A stretch of 64,000 nucleotides of DNA, taken from positions 2,418,001-2,482,000 of the forward strand of contig NW_024104376.1 of assembly GCF_003945595.2 (NCBI RefSeq). Direction: 5' to 3'. The DNA comes from Pipra filicauda. Its lineage: Eukaryota; Chordata; Aves; Passeriformes; Pipridae. Positions 29,101 through 44,100 of the stretch are shown here, piece after piece. Every line of letters starts with the position of its first letter. The first letter of the stretch is position 1. The notes below the pieces were generated by a model, which worked only from the letters and a program-made list of their open reading frames with translations, searched no databases and was not told where the DNA came from. The translations under genes were made by a program, and so were the position numbers.

Positions 29101-32100
29101 GAGCAGGATAAACTTTGTTTCGCTGTCCTGTTCTTGTTCAGGGAAGAGAAGCCGTGTCAAGATGTCTTCTTGCACGTCTTGCCTTCCATTGCATATGAAT
29201 GGTGGTTTTGTCAGGTTGCTCTCCACCTCATAGTGGCCTCATAGTGGTCAAAGCTGTGGCCTGTGGTGTAGGGACTCTGCATGAGGAATCAGACCTTGTT
29301 TTTCCCTTGGAAGCCCATAAATCTGTGAAGGTGGTAATGAGAAGGAAATAGCAAATGGTTTTATATGCACTGAAGGAGTACAGGGTTTTTTTCTAGTTGG
29401 AGAATCTTAAGTGTAGGTTTTCTGTGTTTATTTTCTTTTGTTGGAGAATGTAAGTGTAGAATGTCAAGGGCCATCCTGGAGATAAATAGCTTTTCACTGA
29501 CACTTGCTATATGAAAATATTTTCTAGCTATGTGAGAAGGTACTGTAGAAAATGAAGAGAGGCCAGTGATTCATGAAGTTCATCCTTCTGTGTTAGCCTC
29601 TACCAGATGCTTCCTGTGAAGCTGCAAGAATTCCCTCATAATATCAAGCTGTTCACAGAGGAAGTTTTTTTCTAACCTCAGGCTTTTATCTGCCAGAAGC
29701 TGGTCTGCTTTTTTGCTATACCAGTGTCTGTGGTACTAATTGGTGACATGCACAAACTCAGTGTAGGCACCAAAATTACATCTTTCTTCTTGGGAAAGTT
29801 CTTTTCCTGTTGTTTAAGGTAAACTTGTATTTTGTGGTATGTGAGATAAAATGTTTCAGATTCCGTTTCTCAAAAATTCTAATTTTGTTTTCCTTCAAAT
29901 CCCTTGCTTAAGATTAATCCTTTTAGGAAAAATGCTCTTTTAATCTTATGCTTCTCTTCTATTGCATTGTGCTTCTTGTATTGTTTTACAGATATTTAAC
30001 CTTTCAGCTAACAGTGAGAAAGATATGTTTTTCTTGAAGTAGGTAGGTAAATGGTGTCACATTTTAAGTATTTTTTCTTTAAGTAATTTTATTCTTTGAA
30101 ACAAAAAGGCCTGGTTGGGTTCTTGTGAAATGCTTTTCTGAAGACAAAAAATTATATTTTGTGCGCTATGTTCTGCAGTCAATATAAAAATTTGGAGAAG
30201 AGAGGGTTGGAATAATTTTTTGTCTTACCTCTGTTTACTTACAAGATTTATAGCCAGCACTGATGGAATTTCCATTGCTGGAATACATTGGTTGATTCTG
30301 GAAGCTGTTCTTCAAAGATGCTGTCTGAAAAAGGAGAATTTGGAAATGTGCCTTGTTTCAAAATCTGGAAAAATATGACTTGTAATGAAAGATTTGTGTT
30401 CTTTTATATTTATACAAAACCACCCTGACTGTAGTCTGTAATCTTACAAAGTGGGAAGAAACAAATATGTGTGGTTGTTACTATTTCCTAGCTGGAATTT
30501 TGACTGCAAGAAGAACACAGTGCAGTGAGGGGAAAGCAGCTATATTAAGCAGCATACTTTGTTCTGCTAGCTCTTTCTGGTGTGGGCACTCAGTAAGCTG
30601 AGTGCATCCAAGTATCTTTGTTCCTCAACTTTCGCAGTTTGAAGCAAAAAGAGGCCCTTTAGGTGGCAGCAAAGCCTTTCCTGCAGATCGAGCCCTGGCT
30701 CCTTCACCTGCTGTGGCACTACGAAACTCCCTCCTGGAATGGATTTAGAGGTGTTGGTGCCATATCACTGTACTCCTGCATTTAGTAACAATAAAATATA
30801 AACGGAGGATTAAGACTAATAGAGATAAAGAGAATTTGTATTACCCGATCAATACAGATCGTTGCATTTTGTACATGGCATGTTGTGGTTGAACTAGAGA
30901 GTATCATTCAGAGTGAAATCCAGTCTTGATTTACAGCTAGCTTGCTGAATAACTGCCTTTAGTGCATTCTCATGGAAGTGTACTGACAGCTTGCACCTGA
31001 ACAGATCGTATGCTGGACAGTCTCAACTTTTGTCAGAACTCTTATGAGTGCTCAGATGAAAACTGGACAATTTTTTTTCTCAGGTTTTGGTAGATGGTAT
31101 TTACATAACGTCTGATGTCAGATACACACATGCATATGTATGTGTGCATATTCTGTTCTCTAACATATTTTTCTAAGCCAGTGTGTAATTTTCTCCCCCA
31201 AAGGTCATTGTGAGTTAGGGAGATTTGCAGTCACCTGGTGGGTTACCTCACGTACGTAGTCAGTATAAATTTCTCTGTGTCCTAGACCTCATAAAATCTC
31301 AGTAGTCTTCAAAATAGATAATAAGTGGGATTTAAATGCTGTATAGACCTTTTTGGAGACCCTCTGTGCTCTAGTGATGTTAACCTTGAGAGAATGAGTG
31401 AGCTTACAGCTGTAAGTTATAGGCTTGAAATTGCTGGGTGAGGTTCTTTGGCCTCTGCTGTGCATGAGATCAGAATAGAATGATCCTAATGGTCTGTTCC
31501 AGCTTCAAAATACTGTGAAGTACTGCAGAGGTCTTGTGTGGACTCTTTAGCACAAAGATAAATCAGCCTCTTTGAACAAAAGCCAGAGAGGAATATTTTA
31601 TCTCAGTAATTTACTGTATGAAAATATTCTCTGTAGTGTATTAATCTGTCATTTTCTTATCATCGTATTTCTGCCACAGAAATGTGGCAATAAGAAAATA
31701 CCGCTAACTCCTGCTTAAATGTAGAGGCATATGATATATATAGAAAGTAGTGTGGGCTTTGAAGAACCCACTCTGAAAGCTTTAATTTTTATCAATTTAA
31801 GTAGATCAGTATTTAGCTTTCAGTGATCTAATTGTGTGCCTAAATAACTAGGGAGGGAGGAGGAACCCACAAGAGTAGGAAAAAATCTGGGGTTGGCAGC
31901 ATTTAGAAAGATTAAGGACATAAAGCAATTGTATTTCTTTTCTTGATTCTTTCCATTAGGAAAAGGTTTAACTGGATGAAAAGGAGGCATTGTGCTGACA
32001 TGTTCTCGGTGTTTGGTCAAAACACGAAAGAAGCCCTTATGTAGACATGATCATTCTGAACTTCATCCTGATCCCCTTCCAATTAGACACAAGACACTTC

Positions 32101-35100
32101 TTTTAAAAAAAAAATTCCCTTTCTTTTCCTTTCTCTTCTTTGTTCTTCTGTTCAAGAATTTAAGAACTTGTGATTGGTTTTTGCCTTTCTTTTTTTTGAT
32201 ACTCAAATAAGTGGGTTTTTTTGCCAGTGAACACAGAATTAATTATAAGAAGTTTTTAATACTTTCAGATTAAAAAAAGAAAAAAGTCACTCTGACTCGA
32301 ATCTGGGTTTTATGACATGTTTTATGAAATTTACACGGATGTTATATAGCACACTGACACTCTAGTGAAGAATGAAGATTATAGTATGTACTGATTAAAT
32401 TCCAGGAATTTAAAGGGGAATGTTTTCTTTATCAGTCAGAATCATATGTAAAACTTGTGTGTTCCTTATTACTGACACTGAGACCCATGAAAAATACTAT
32501 CCTTTGGAGGACAGGCAGAGGTTGGTGGTCTGAATTGGAGTTTTAAAATATTTTTTATTATAATTTTCACAGATTATTTTGCTTGCCTTCTCATTTTCTT
32601 TCCCATTTTCTTTGAAAAAGAGCAAGGAACACATAATAGCATTATATGAAAGAGATAAAACAACTGAGATGCTCTTGAGCCTGATTTTGCTGAGTCCTTG
32701 AGGCCAGGAATAACTGTGCTTTCAAACTGGCTTTGCACTGTGGCCTTGAGCAAGTCATTGAAGTTCACAAGGCATGAGTTTCCCTTCTATAAAAAAAGAT
32801 GTCAGGAGTGTTTTGGGAGGATGTATGAATTATCTCAAATTCCTGTCTAGATATTCACTTCTGTTTTTGCTTATGCCTTCTGTGCTTGGGGAAATTACAT
32901 TGCAAGAGTCTAACAATCACCTGAGTTGTCTGTAATGGTGGTAGGTGATTGGATAAAGCAGGAGATAGGTAGCCAGGAAAAATATGTGTACAGGAGAAGT
33001 AAAAGGCATCAGAAGACAACAACCTCGCAAAGATGTCATCTTTACCTTTTGTGAATTGACAAATAGGAAGTATCACAACTCCAAGAGCCATTATGGGTGA
33101 TATGAAGTGGTTTGAACCACTGTAATATACACAGGGCACTAAGTGAGGATTTGCACTTTTATGAAATTTATGAGTGGACCCACAGCCATGTCTACAGGAG
33201 GGTAGTCTGACGTTTATTAGTGGGATGATAAAGAATATTATGTGAAGAGAGAAAATTTTAGACTGCTTCAAAAATGTGCTACTAAAACTGCTTATGGAAA
33301 GAAAATTTACAGCGAAACTCGCAGTTCAGCAAAAGGTCAACTGAAGAATCCATTCTATCTCCAAATAAACAGTGTTTTCTTTCTTGTTTCAGTTTTCAGG
33401 CACTGGATCTTATATTTCTGTCTGATAATCAAAGAGCCCCACATGTTCAGAAATCTTCAGGATAGTAGTGGTAGATCATGAACAAATCACCTTTAGCATC
33501 TCTTATTTGACTTCAGAAGTTGAGTTACTTTAGTCAGTCTTCATGTAAGTCCCACTTTCCAGACATAAGTACTTTGTATTGCTCTTTCTTTGAAATACTG
33601 AAAGAGCTTATTGAAGGAAAATTAGTAGTATTTAGTCTCATGCTTGTTGGTCTAGAATGAGCCTTTGCCCAAATTTTACACTCTGTGCCATTGAAGACAG
33701 GGATGCATCTGCAAAGCTGTTGGCATACAGTCAGCCCATTTTTTTTATAAAAAAGGAAAAAATGGAACAATCCCTCTACCCCTCTTAGACATTGAACAAG
33801 GGTGGGACATTCACAATGAGCATCACACAGCACAGCCTTCTGTGCAGGGCATGTAGTAACCAAGTAACCTGCTGTCACACACTGCTGCCCCAGCCACCCT
33901 CAGGCATTGTTTGCGTTGGGTTAGTTCCCAAACTGTGCACCACACAGCAGTTACTATTAATGACTGGTGAGCTTATGCCCTTTTTGTTATTGTTGTTTCA
34001 GTTTGGGGTTTTTTTGTGTGTCAGTGGATCTTTATGCCAGTAAAAGACAATCAACAGCCACAAGTATGTTAGAGCTGCTATTATATAAAGGGATGGGAGA
34101 AAGTAAGAGGTGACCCCCAGAGATTGTGATCACTGGGGAGATATCACTTGCTCGTAGAGAAAGAATCAAAAAGTGGTCTAGCAAGTGCTCAGGGGAAAAA
34201 AAGAGTGGGAATAGGGGAACTGGATGAGGAGGAAGAGAAGGGGAGAAGGGCAAGTGGTAAAGAAATGTGTAATGAAGGACAAGGAGAAGTAAGAAATAAG
34301 AAAGGCACAGCAAAAGGATTAAGCAGGATAATATGCTCATTGTTCTCTAGATGACAGAAGATATTTGAATGCCTTCCTTATGGTGTTTCCCATGTGAGCA
34401 ACTTCTGTAGTTTCCACAAAGGTGTTGCTTTTACAAATAGGAAGAGTAGTCTGGCATATAAATTGAAGGAGGACTAGTTCATGTGGATGAAAATGAGAAG
34501 GTAGACGTGGTTGTTCTGATTAATCTTGTGCTGGAGTTGTTGGGCATATGTGTGCATGACCCTCCTTGCCTTTTTGACATTATCAACAAATGTTACAGAG
34601 CACTCAGAAATATGCATGTGCAGTATTTCAGACCAGCACTGACAATCTCAAACTGCACCATAAATTACGTGTAATGAACTTTCTTATTAAAAAAGACTTA
34701 ACAAAAGGAGCCAGCTGGCTTAAGGAGAAGGTGGCAGATGAAAAGAACACAATTCAAAGAAGTGTTCACACATTAAGGAAGTAATTTTAACAGGCTTTCC
34801 CCAGACTGTAAGTGGGAATGGAATTATACATTGCATGTAAATGTCAAGTGACAATAATATCTTCTGAGTTAAATCAACCTTGCAACCTCTTTCCTATTTT
34901 TCTTAAGCAGATGAATAAAGTTTAACTTGTGATTTCCTTACTAATCGTCTTAGTAAGCAGTGGGTGAGTAGACTTTTTACTGTATGGGTAGATTAATGTG
35001 ACATTTTCACAGGACTTTTTATTTTTTGAAGTTTATTACTTGTGGGTGTGGATCTAATTCACAGCTGTTTTTGAGGGAATTAAGTATGCCATAACTTATT

Positions 35101-38100
35101 CAAATTCTATATTTTTTTGGTATTTTTGGTTTATATCCATGCTTTGTTGGAGGCGTGTAGTCTGTCCTGATGTCTCAAGATAATCAAGATAATATACTTC
35201 AGTGTAGAGACTTGACCTAGTCACTTTTATAGAAAAACAGATTTTAAATAAAATTCAAAAGCATATCAGTATAAAGGGGAGAAAATTGTCTCAGCCAGTA
35301 CGTGTCAGCTACACAAATCTCAAGCATAGTCCTGTGGTTCTGAATTGAATTTATTTTAGTAACACAATGTCTGTGGTAGTTTACCAGAACAGAGGGAGCT
35401 TTCTACTTCCTATCTAGTTACAGAATATTTCCACATTCAATTTTCAGTTTATTTCTGTCTTTTCAAAACTACCCCCTTAAAAGCTGTAAGGCCCCTCAAT
35501 GCTCCTTCTTTCCTAGTACGGACAAAGATAACAGCGTTATCTAAAAAACATGCTGAGAGACCATTATCCGTGCTAGACTGTAAGCCATCAAATAAATTCC
35601 TGTTTCCTCTCAAAATCATAAATATTTGTGCATGTGTGAGAGACTCAGGCAATACAGACTTGCATTGCCCTTTTGTTGCACAGAGATGTGCATTTTCCAT
35701 ATGATAACAAAGTAGCAGCTCCTCATAGTAGGACAAATTTTTTTGTATGAGCTTTGTGGGAAATGAAATTCCAGCAATGGAAAGATTTAGCTCTGTCACT
35801 TGCCAGCATGCAAGCAACAGAATGAATGCCACATACCAGCAATTCATGCCAAAAAGGGGAGATCTGCCAATTCACAGAAGAGGTTTTATGCAAAGGAAGC
35901 CTGCTAGAGGCAGAAAGAAACGCTGGTTTTCATTATGCTTGCAGTTTGTGTACAGTCTTTGCCTTTGCCTTGTCTGTGAAGGAGGATTACATTGTAGCTT
36001 GTTTTTTTTGTGTTGGGGTTTTGAGGGTTTTTTGGTCACTTTGAGGAATTGTGGGCTCTGAAAGTCCTAGCTGTAGTATTGCGGCATGGTTAGCACTTGG
36101 AGTGGAATATCCATATGTGATTCATCTGAATTGGATGTTTTATGTGGGGAACATCACTTGACCTTTGCTTGCATGAGACACTGGTTTTCCAGACTCCCTT
36201 TTGTTTAACCTTGGTTGTGTTTTGTCTGTCAGCTCTAGTATCTACATTTTCAGCAAACAATTAACTTTGGAGATGATACTCATATCAATTTCCACTAACT
36301 TTCACATTTCTGATAATCTATCAAATCAGTGTTTCTGAATTAAAAAAACCCAAATTTTCCATTGTCAGCTCTATATTATGAATCTGATTTATCTGTGGTT
36401 TATTTCTTTATGTATGTGAACTACTGTGAGCCCTGTTGTGAGACACTTCATTGCTTTATTCAGTGGTTTAAATGTGGAGTTGCCTGCTGTCCAGATCTGT
36501 CTAAAAAGCCGCCTATAAAACTGGATTGTTTTTCCACCCCAGCTGCTCAGCTGCAGCCAGTGCCCTGGGTAGTTCAGTGAGAGAGCAGTGGTGCTCTGTC
36601 TGGAGCTACTGATCACCTTCTCTGAATTCTGAAGTCAGTAATGCCAAGGGTTGCAGAAGCAGAAATATAGACTGGGAGACTATAGTGGGTTCAGAGAAAA
36701 AAAAAATGTTTGTAAGTATGTAATCAAAATACTGGGCATTTAAAACCCAGACATTTTCTGGCATTCCACCCCCCCATCTGTTTCATTTTGGGTCAGTAAT
36801 GTTAACATTTGAGTGCTTGATGAGTGTTCATTTGTGTCTGTGTGAAGCTGTTGCAGTTGGTTGTGGAAACTTATTTTGGATTCTCTTGGGGTTTTTTTGT
36901 GTCTGTTAATGTAACTATGACCTCTGAACTGAGCTGAAATAAGACAGTGATGGATTGCCTTGATGTGAGGGTATTGTCTTAGTCTTACCTTCCTGTTTGA
37001 TACATGTTCTACTGCTTTAACATTTACTGAAACATCACACTTGATTAGATAATCTCTGATGAGGGTTTGTTAGCTCTGAGCTAGACTGCCTCCAGTTCTG
37101 GAGAGAGAAGTAAATGTTTCTGAGAATTGTGAAGGTCTTGAGCGAAAAGGGTTTGTTTTCCTATCTTTACTGATTTTTTTGTTTCTGAAAAGTCTTTCCA
37201 TCCCATTTCCCCAAATGAAGGAAATTCTACATAATTACTGTATTTAGTTTAATGAAAGTAAACTTTGAACGAGCTTCTCTGAGAAATATAATAGATTAAT
37301 TAGCACAAGCAAAGTTTTTCTTGTGAAAAACCTAATTGGTACTGTTTACTGCTGGCTAATAACAATCATGCCTTTTATTAGAGACAGAGTTGCACTTCAC
37401 ACTAAAATATTTGTTTTTCACCTGTCAGTGCAATTTAAAATAGGAGAAGAATTGTTTTTTGGCAACAGAAAGCATTAATACAGTTGACTTGTAAACAAAA
37501 GTGCATGGATTATCTCTGTAGAATTCATAATGTACCAGTAGAGATCTTGTGTAAAACAGAAGAAATTGTGCTTAAAAAAAGATCTAACAAGTTAGAATTG
37601 AACTTGTTGGAATAATAATAAAAAAAAATTACTTTACTCACATTAATTTCCAGGGGGAACCGTAGATATAAAGCAGTCTGTGAGCCTTTTATAGAATTGT
37701 GAAGACACATTAAAAGTCTTGAAATAAAATACTTAATGTGGAATATCAATTTTAAAAAGTGTTCAGAGGGATCAAAGAGTAGCAATTACGGCACCTTAAC
37801 AAATATTTCACTGTTCCTTATGAGAGAAAATATTTCGAGGAACTTTTTGACCAAATTCTAATGTTACCATATCAAGTTCTGAGAGGAGAAAGTGGGTAGG
37901 AGGACAGCACCAACCCCCTTATTTTTAAGTATTTCCAACCCTCCTATTCTCTTGTTTTAGGAAGGCAAGGTCAGCAGCAGCTCGGGGCTCCAAACCACGC
38001 TCTTTTGTGTGGTGCAGACATGCCCGTGCCTCCACAGGGAAGAAACTTTTTGTTAGTCATAGGAAAATCATTTCCCATTAAAATTATCAGTGAATGTTGT

Positions 38101-41100
38101 TTTCAGCCTTAATTTCATCATATGTTGAAATCCACTGAGAAGAGAGGGATATGTATGTGTGTGTGTGTATGTATGTATGTATTATATATATATGTAAAAT
38201 ATATATATTTAGGAAAACATGGGGGAGGTTTGTTATTTATTTTATGAGAGATTGGTCAGATTTCTGGGTGAAGGTAACATATGCCTTGTGCTTACTCTGA
38301 AAATACAGGTGTGATTCCTGTATCTTTTTCTTGGCAAACAAGTTGACTTAGGAAAATTCCCCTCCCCCATCTCCACTCTGCTATAGTTTGCCACCCCCTC
38401 AGTTGTACTGGTGCAACTATTTAAATATCTGCACTTCAGATTCCATTACTGCAATATCATGGTTTTGGGGTTTTGTATTTTGGTTTGGATTTGGAGGACA
38501 GATTGCTATTTTTAGCTTGAATTGTTTCATTAATCCAGTTTATGGGGTGACCCTATGAAAAATCATATTATTCTAGCTGATGGACAGCAGAGGAGGAACA
38601 TAAGAGGAACAGGAAGGATGAGTGCCTGGGGAAATGACCTGTGAAACTTACTTTATTGCAAAGAAAATGTACATGAACCTGAGCCTTGGTGTTTTCTTGC
38701 TGCTTGTCGTTTTGTTCTTCTTGGACTTGTGGCTGTAGCTAGCTTTGAGGAATGCTGATTTACTCATGTGCTGAAGAGAGAACAGTAATTCTGGGTGGAT
38801 ATCATAGTAATGCCAGGGAACTGGTGTAGAATTAGGAGAGTGGAGATCTTGAGTTGCTTCTCAAAACTGTTGCATCCTGAAATGCTTTATCCTTCTTTCA
38901 GTGCTTCTGCTTACTAGTTATACTGTCTTTGTTAACTTTAAATTGGTCTTTCTGCAGAATTAAGTAGGTGTTGATTGGTAAAATAAAGATTAACCTCACA
39001 ATGACCTTGGAAAAGGAGAAAAGAGGTGCTGTTCAAGTGCTGGTCTCTTTGTCTGAATGGAGGGAAGTAGTTTGGGAGTTGTATGGGCTTTAGTATTTAG
39101 TCAAACAAAAGCCCATTCTTGTTTGGGGAAATTGTACATACTACCTATCTTCATGTCTTGGTGCTGTAAGTGCCATCAAGTTACAGTAGCAAAAAATATG
39201 TAGATACACAAAGACTATTTTTCTCTTTCTGTTTTGTAGCAAAGTCTGTTTACTTCTATGAGACATTAGTTGATGTCTTTGTATTATTTATGTGCCTCAG
39301 CCTAAATTAAACAATCTCTATTTGTGTTGAATAATATTTACTTCGGATTTTATACAGCAAAGCACGTCAGCACATATCAGAGCTAAATCAAACTCTTATG
39401 TGAGAGCCTGTTTATTTCATTAGGTCAATATATTGTCAATTGGTGTTCAAGGCATTGCCATGCTTTACATTGCAGTCTGTTTGGGTACTGTGGCAGAAAT
39501 ATCTGGTAAGATAGATCTTTGTAACTGCTCTCAAGTCTAAGCTGGGATCATTATGACTTTTTAGCCTTCCCCTGGTAGGCTTGGGGAAAAAAGTACTGTA
39601 AGGAAGTTGCTTTCAAAAGCACTGTTGGCCTAGTTCAGCTGGCAATGGAGTTTAAGGGAGTTTCATGTTGAGCAAAAGTTTCATGATTATTATAGAATAA
39701 TATAGTTATTTTCAAAAGTGGTTAGTGATTCTGGGTGCCTCAGTTTCTCTGTGCCCACTCTGAGATGACTCTCTTCAGAATGTGTGCAACACCCACTCGA
39801 TGGAAATGCTGGCCCCCTGAGATGTTTCAAACTGGGCATTCAGCAACTGAGATGTTTCAAGGTGGGTGTTCAGACCCTGTGTGGTCTGTTTCTTTGAAAT
39901 TCTCACTCTCTACAATATAAAGTACTTGGGTTTCATTTCCATGGGATTCACAGGAGCCTCCTGGGCCACTGACCCTCGACTCTTTCCATTTCAGACTGTC
40001 ATAGCCTGCAGGGAAATGGTTTGTAATACAAGACAAGGGAGTTTTCATCAGGTGTAGTCTGTAATCTACCAGACACTCTTGGCTCATTTTACTTTAAAAT
40101 AACAAATAAGCAGAGAGAAATGGATAATTGAAGATTTTTTTCCCGTTACTTGCTGAATAAAACAAATGTTTAAATCCAGACTGAAAAGTACAGTCCTTTC
40201 CTTTCCAAATAAAACCTCAGAAGACTTTACTCAGGTACAGGAAAATGCTTGACCTAAATCCAAGTATTGCAATTTGATTTGCAGTTTCTTACAGAACTCA
40301 AATAGAAAATAAAATGAAACTTTAAAAACCATTTACAGGCAATAGTTCTGGTGCAATCTGTGTCCTGTGCTGGTCTTTCCTTTACAAGTTCTGCCTCACA
40401 CACTCTTGTCACTTCTTCTACTCAGATTTTTTTCTTTGATAGAATACCAGAAACTCATATTCAACTTCCTTCTTTGCTTGAGAGGACTCGAACTCACTTT
40501 TAACCATCTTCCAGAAGAATAGTTTAGAGATGAAGTTGGATATTGAGGAATGTTATAGAAACCCAGACTGGCTGAGGTTGGAAGGGAGCTCTAGAGGTTG
40601 TTTTGTCCAACCCCCCTGCGCAAGCAGGGCCACCCACCTAGTGTAGGTTTCTCTTTCTGACATTCATGACATTTCATCTTGTGAGACATACTTGCCTTTC
40701 AGTGGAGTCCTGGTATCTAGGTGAAGGTGAATGATCTGTAAAACCATTCCTGCATGCTCTGTCTCTAGCTCTGTGTATATGAAAGCTTTCTATGCAGCAG
40801 AATGGCTTCATTAGGAAATGTGGAGAAATACAGCTTCAAATACTCTATGACCCAGTTAAGGCATTTCCTGAGAAGCTGGAGGTTTCATTAGGCCTAGCTA
40901 ATGAACTGCCTGTTACATGGAGGGAAATTTTGCAATTACTGCCTCAAATTCCCCTTTACTCCACCAGTTGCCATTCCCTGTATGGTTGCTGGCCCTCTAA
41001 TCAGTAATAATTTTTCTTCTCTTATGAACTGCAATGGTTAGTTCCCTTTCCATAGGGCTCCACAGATATTTTTTGGACATTCTACTTTCAACCATTTCTC

Positions 41101-44100
41101 TGTGTGAGGATACCTGCTCTCAGGAGATGAAATGGGTATTCTCCAGTCTTTTGCTGTTTCTTTGTATGGCTTCTAATTTCTTTTAGTTTAGAATTTTCTG
41201 TATTAGCGTTCTGCTGTTTTTGCAGCCTGATACGTTACGTATGTTAAGTATGTCACATAGGTTAAATATGTTATAGCTCAGGGAGATGAGATTTTGAAAG
41301 AAATTTTCTTCCGTGAGAGTTTTCTGAGAAGCTGTCCATGTATCTGCAGGAGAAAAAGCAAAGATGTACCCTCAGTGCTGCAGAAGCAATCTCCTTTTTA
41401 GGTTCTTCCTGGTCTATGTAGCCTGGAGTACCATGCCAGGTTCATGCCTATGTAGACAGGGGAGGGAAATAAGACAGTGGTCTCCTACACAGGTTTGTAT
41501 CCTCTCACTACTGAGCATCCAGACATTAGAGGGACATCCTGCTACTGTCTTCTCCAAGAATGTTGTGAATCTATTCTTAAAGAGTGTGGGTTGGTTGAAA
41601 GTTTTTTTCAAGATCCAATTTGAATTATCAACAGTTTTGAGTAGACCAAAACTGGCAGTGCAGAGTGGAGTCATAACACTTTTGGTTTTCAAAATGAAGG
41701 AAAAATGACAGCAAAAATGCTTAGCTGTATCCTGAATTGAGAATGTATGTTCTCCACCAGAAGATGGAACAATCAAGTGGGGAGCTTGTATTCATCCGCT
41801 GTCAGCAGAAACTTGAAACCTGCTGGCAAAGTGTGTATTTTATCTGCTGCTGGTGCATATGAAGACAAAGGCCTACTACCGCTGTTGCTAATGGCTCAAG
41901 TGACTGATGTTTTTGTTTTAAATGTTTTAAAAGTCTGAAATCTACAGTCAAAATTTGGGGGCAAATGGTATACCATTAGTCTTTTGCCTCAAAAGATGAG
42001 AAAAACAGCGTTAGGCCTTGAATTTCAAAGCAAACTAATATGTAGTGCAAGAAGTAGAACTGACATGTCCTGTTTTCTTTACATTGAAAGTTTGACTTTT
42101 GTTAGACAATACTATAAATGTATGGCATTATATGTGTATTTATGTTAATCCACGTTGTCTGTGCTTAAGCATTTATTTTAAGTACTGTTATACTTCCAAG
42201 TTTAGAACCTTTCTGTAATTTCATGGTATTCCAGAATATTTTGTGTTTAAGATAGTCTGTGGTGGAAGTGAATGCTTATTTGGATTGCTGTGCCCTGGCT
42301 GCGGGGCACCTGTAATACCCTAAATAAGCAAATACTGATTTGCACAGAAAGAGGTAGTTGTGAAAAATCTTTAGAAATTTTGCAAACTTGTGGATGTATA
42401 CTGGGAGCTAAAGTAAATATGAACTCAGATACGAGAAGGAAATGCAAGTTTTTTGGATAGATTTTAGATTAGTGTTAGTATAGGAAGTATTAAATCAGTG
42501 CTGACTTGACTCTATCCTGTTATTGCAACTTCTGTTTTAACACTGTGGGTTCATGATACATAACTCAGCCCTGATTGATTATGGTTTAAATCAGCAGTAA
42601 GGCACCTCAACGTGATCAGTTTGGTCTCTTTAGAAACGAGAAATTGAACTCTTGGTTGTCACTTTATGTAACTTTGTTCTTTAATATGTAGGGAGACTTT
42701 TCAGAATAATATCCCTGTTTCCATTATAATAAGAGATCATAAAATCATGCAATCTGGAATTTATAACATGAACTCTGCATATTCATCCAGATAATTTTAA
42801 CATGATGCACATGGGCCTTTGAAAATGAAATTATGGCCTTGGACTGGCCTTTCTGTGAGTAAAAAATGTAATATTGCAAAATGTATAATCTCTGAGTGGT
42901 GAGGGTAATGACTTGGGAAGAAATGCTTACTAAATTCAACATATTTAGTGTAGATAACAAGGAGACAACTACAATATGCAACTTCGATGGTATTTTGTGG
43001 CAGTAGCTAAAAGCATATGCAGATAGTTTGGAATGCATTCCTTAGATATGAATTAGAAATAAGATTAGGATAAATTTTGATTAGATAACAGAAAGGCACT
43101 GGTACAGCACTTGCACTTGCAAAGCATTTGATTTTGGTGTTAAGCTGGGTTGTTGGCCTGCAGAGTGCACGGTTTGATTACTTTGGAGAGTAAGCTGGCT
43201 TTGTAGCTGGAGTCTGGCCGGAGGGTATTCACCAGTCATTGTGCCCACTGTCTGCTGGAAGAGAGTCAGTGCCTTGAATCTCTTTACCGTGAATCTCCAC
43301 TGGTGTCCTCACAACTGAAATAAAAGCAGCAGCAGGGCTTGAAGAATGGATAACAGACAATGCCTTTTGAATTGTTCAAAGCCCTGATGTAATTATTAAA
43401 TTTTGATTCTTTTTGATACTATAGTGGTGTTAAACTAAGGGGTTGGTGAGAATGAGTTGTGTAATGGTGGTGAGGAGAAGCATGTCTTTTTTTTTTTTCT
43501 AATTTCTCGTTCCCTAATAAGATCAGGTCAAATGGTGTGTTCTGATTAGTTTATGTGTAAAGAAACATTGAAGGTGCTGGGATCCCTACTTTGGTGAGCT
43601 GTAAAACTTTACATTCCCATAGAGTCACCCACAGCTTCTCATCATGTGCAGCCAAGCTCTGCCTTGCATCTGCTCCTTACCAGGGAGGGGCAGAAGTGCT
43701 CTTAGCTCCTTAGAGGAAGGGAAAGCTGAGGAGCCTTGCACAGCAGGTTATTGCTGTGTGTAGTGTGGAACAATAAAGGTTTTTAAAAGGCAAATAGAAT
43801 AGCCTGTAAAGTAAGTTTTCTCTTAAATCTTGTTTAGGAGATGAGGAGGTGAGTGGCTGGGAACAACATAGATTTCCTCTTAGCTCTCAGCGCCCTGGAG
43901 TATGGATTGGACTGCAGATAGAAAGTGGACTCTAGTTAATCTGTCAATGAGCAGAAATAGGGTATGAACAACCACTGACCTTTATAAAGTCCTTCAGATC
44001 TATCTGTGGACAACCACTGACCTGTATGCAGTCCTTTGGGTCTGTCTGTATGTCCGTAGTGCCTCCAAGGGCAGGCTGTGACCGTGTGTTAGTGACGCGT

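Noticed and set aside
35449..35847. 132-codon minus-strand frame beginning with a hydrophobic segment
   Set aside because: There is no family likeness and no neighbouring exon or signal; probably chance or conserved non-coding sequence.
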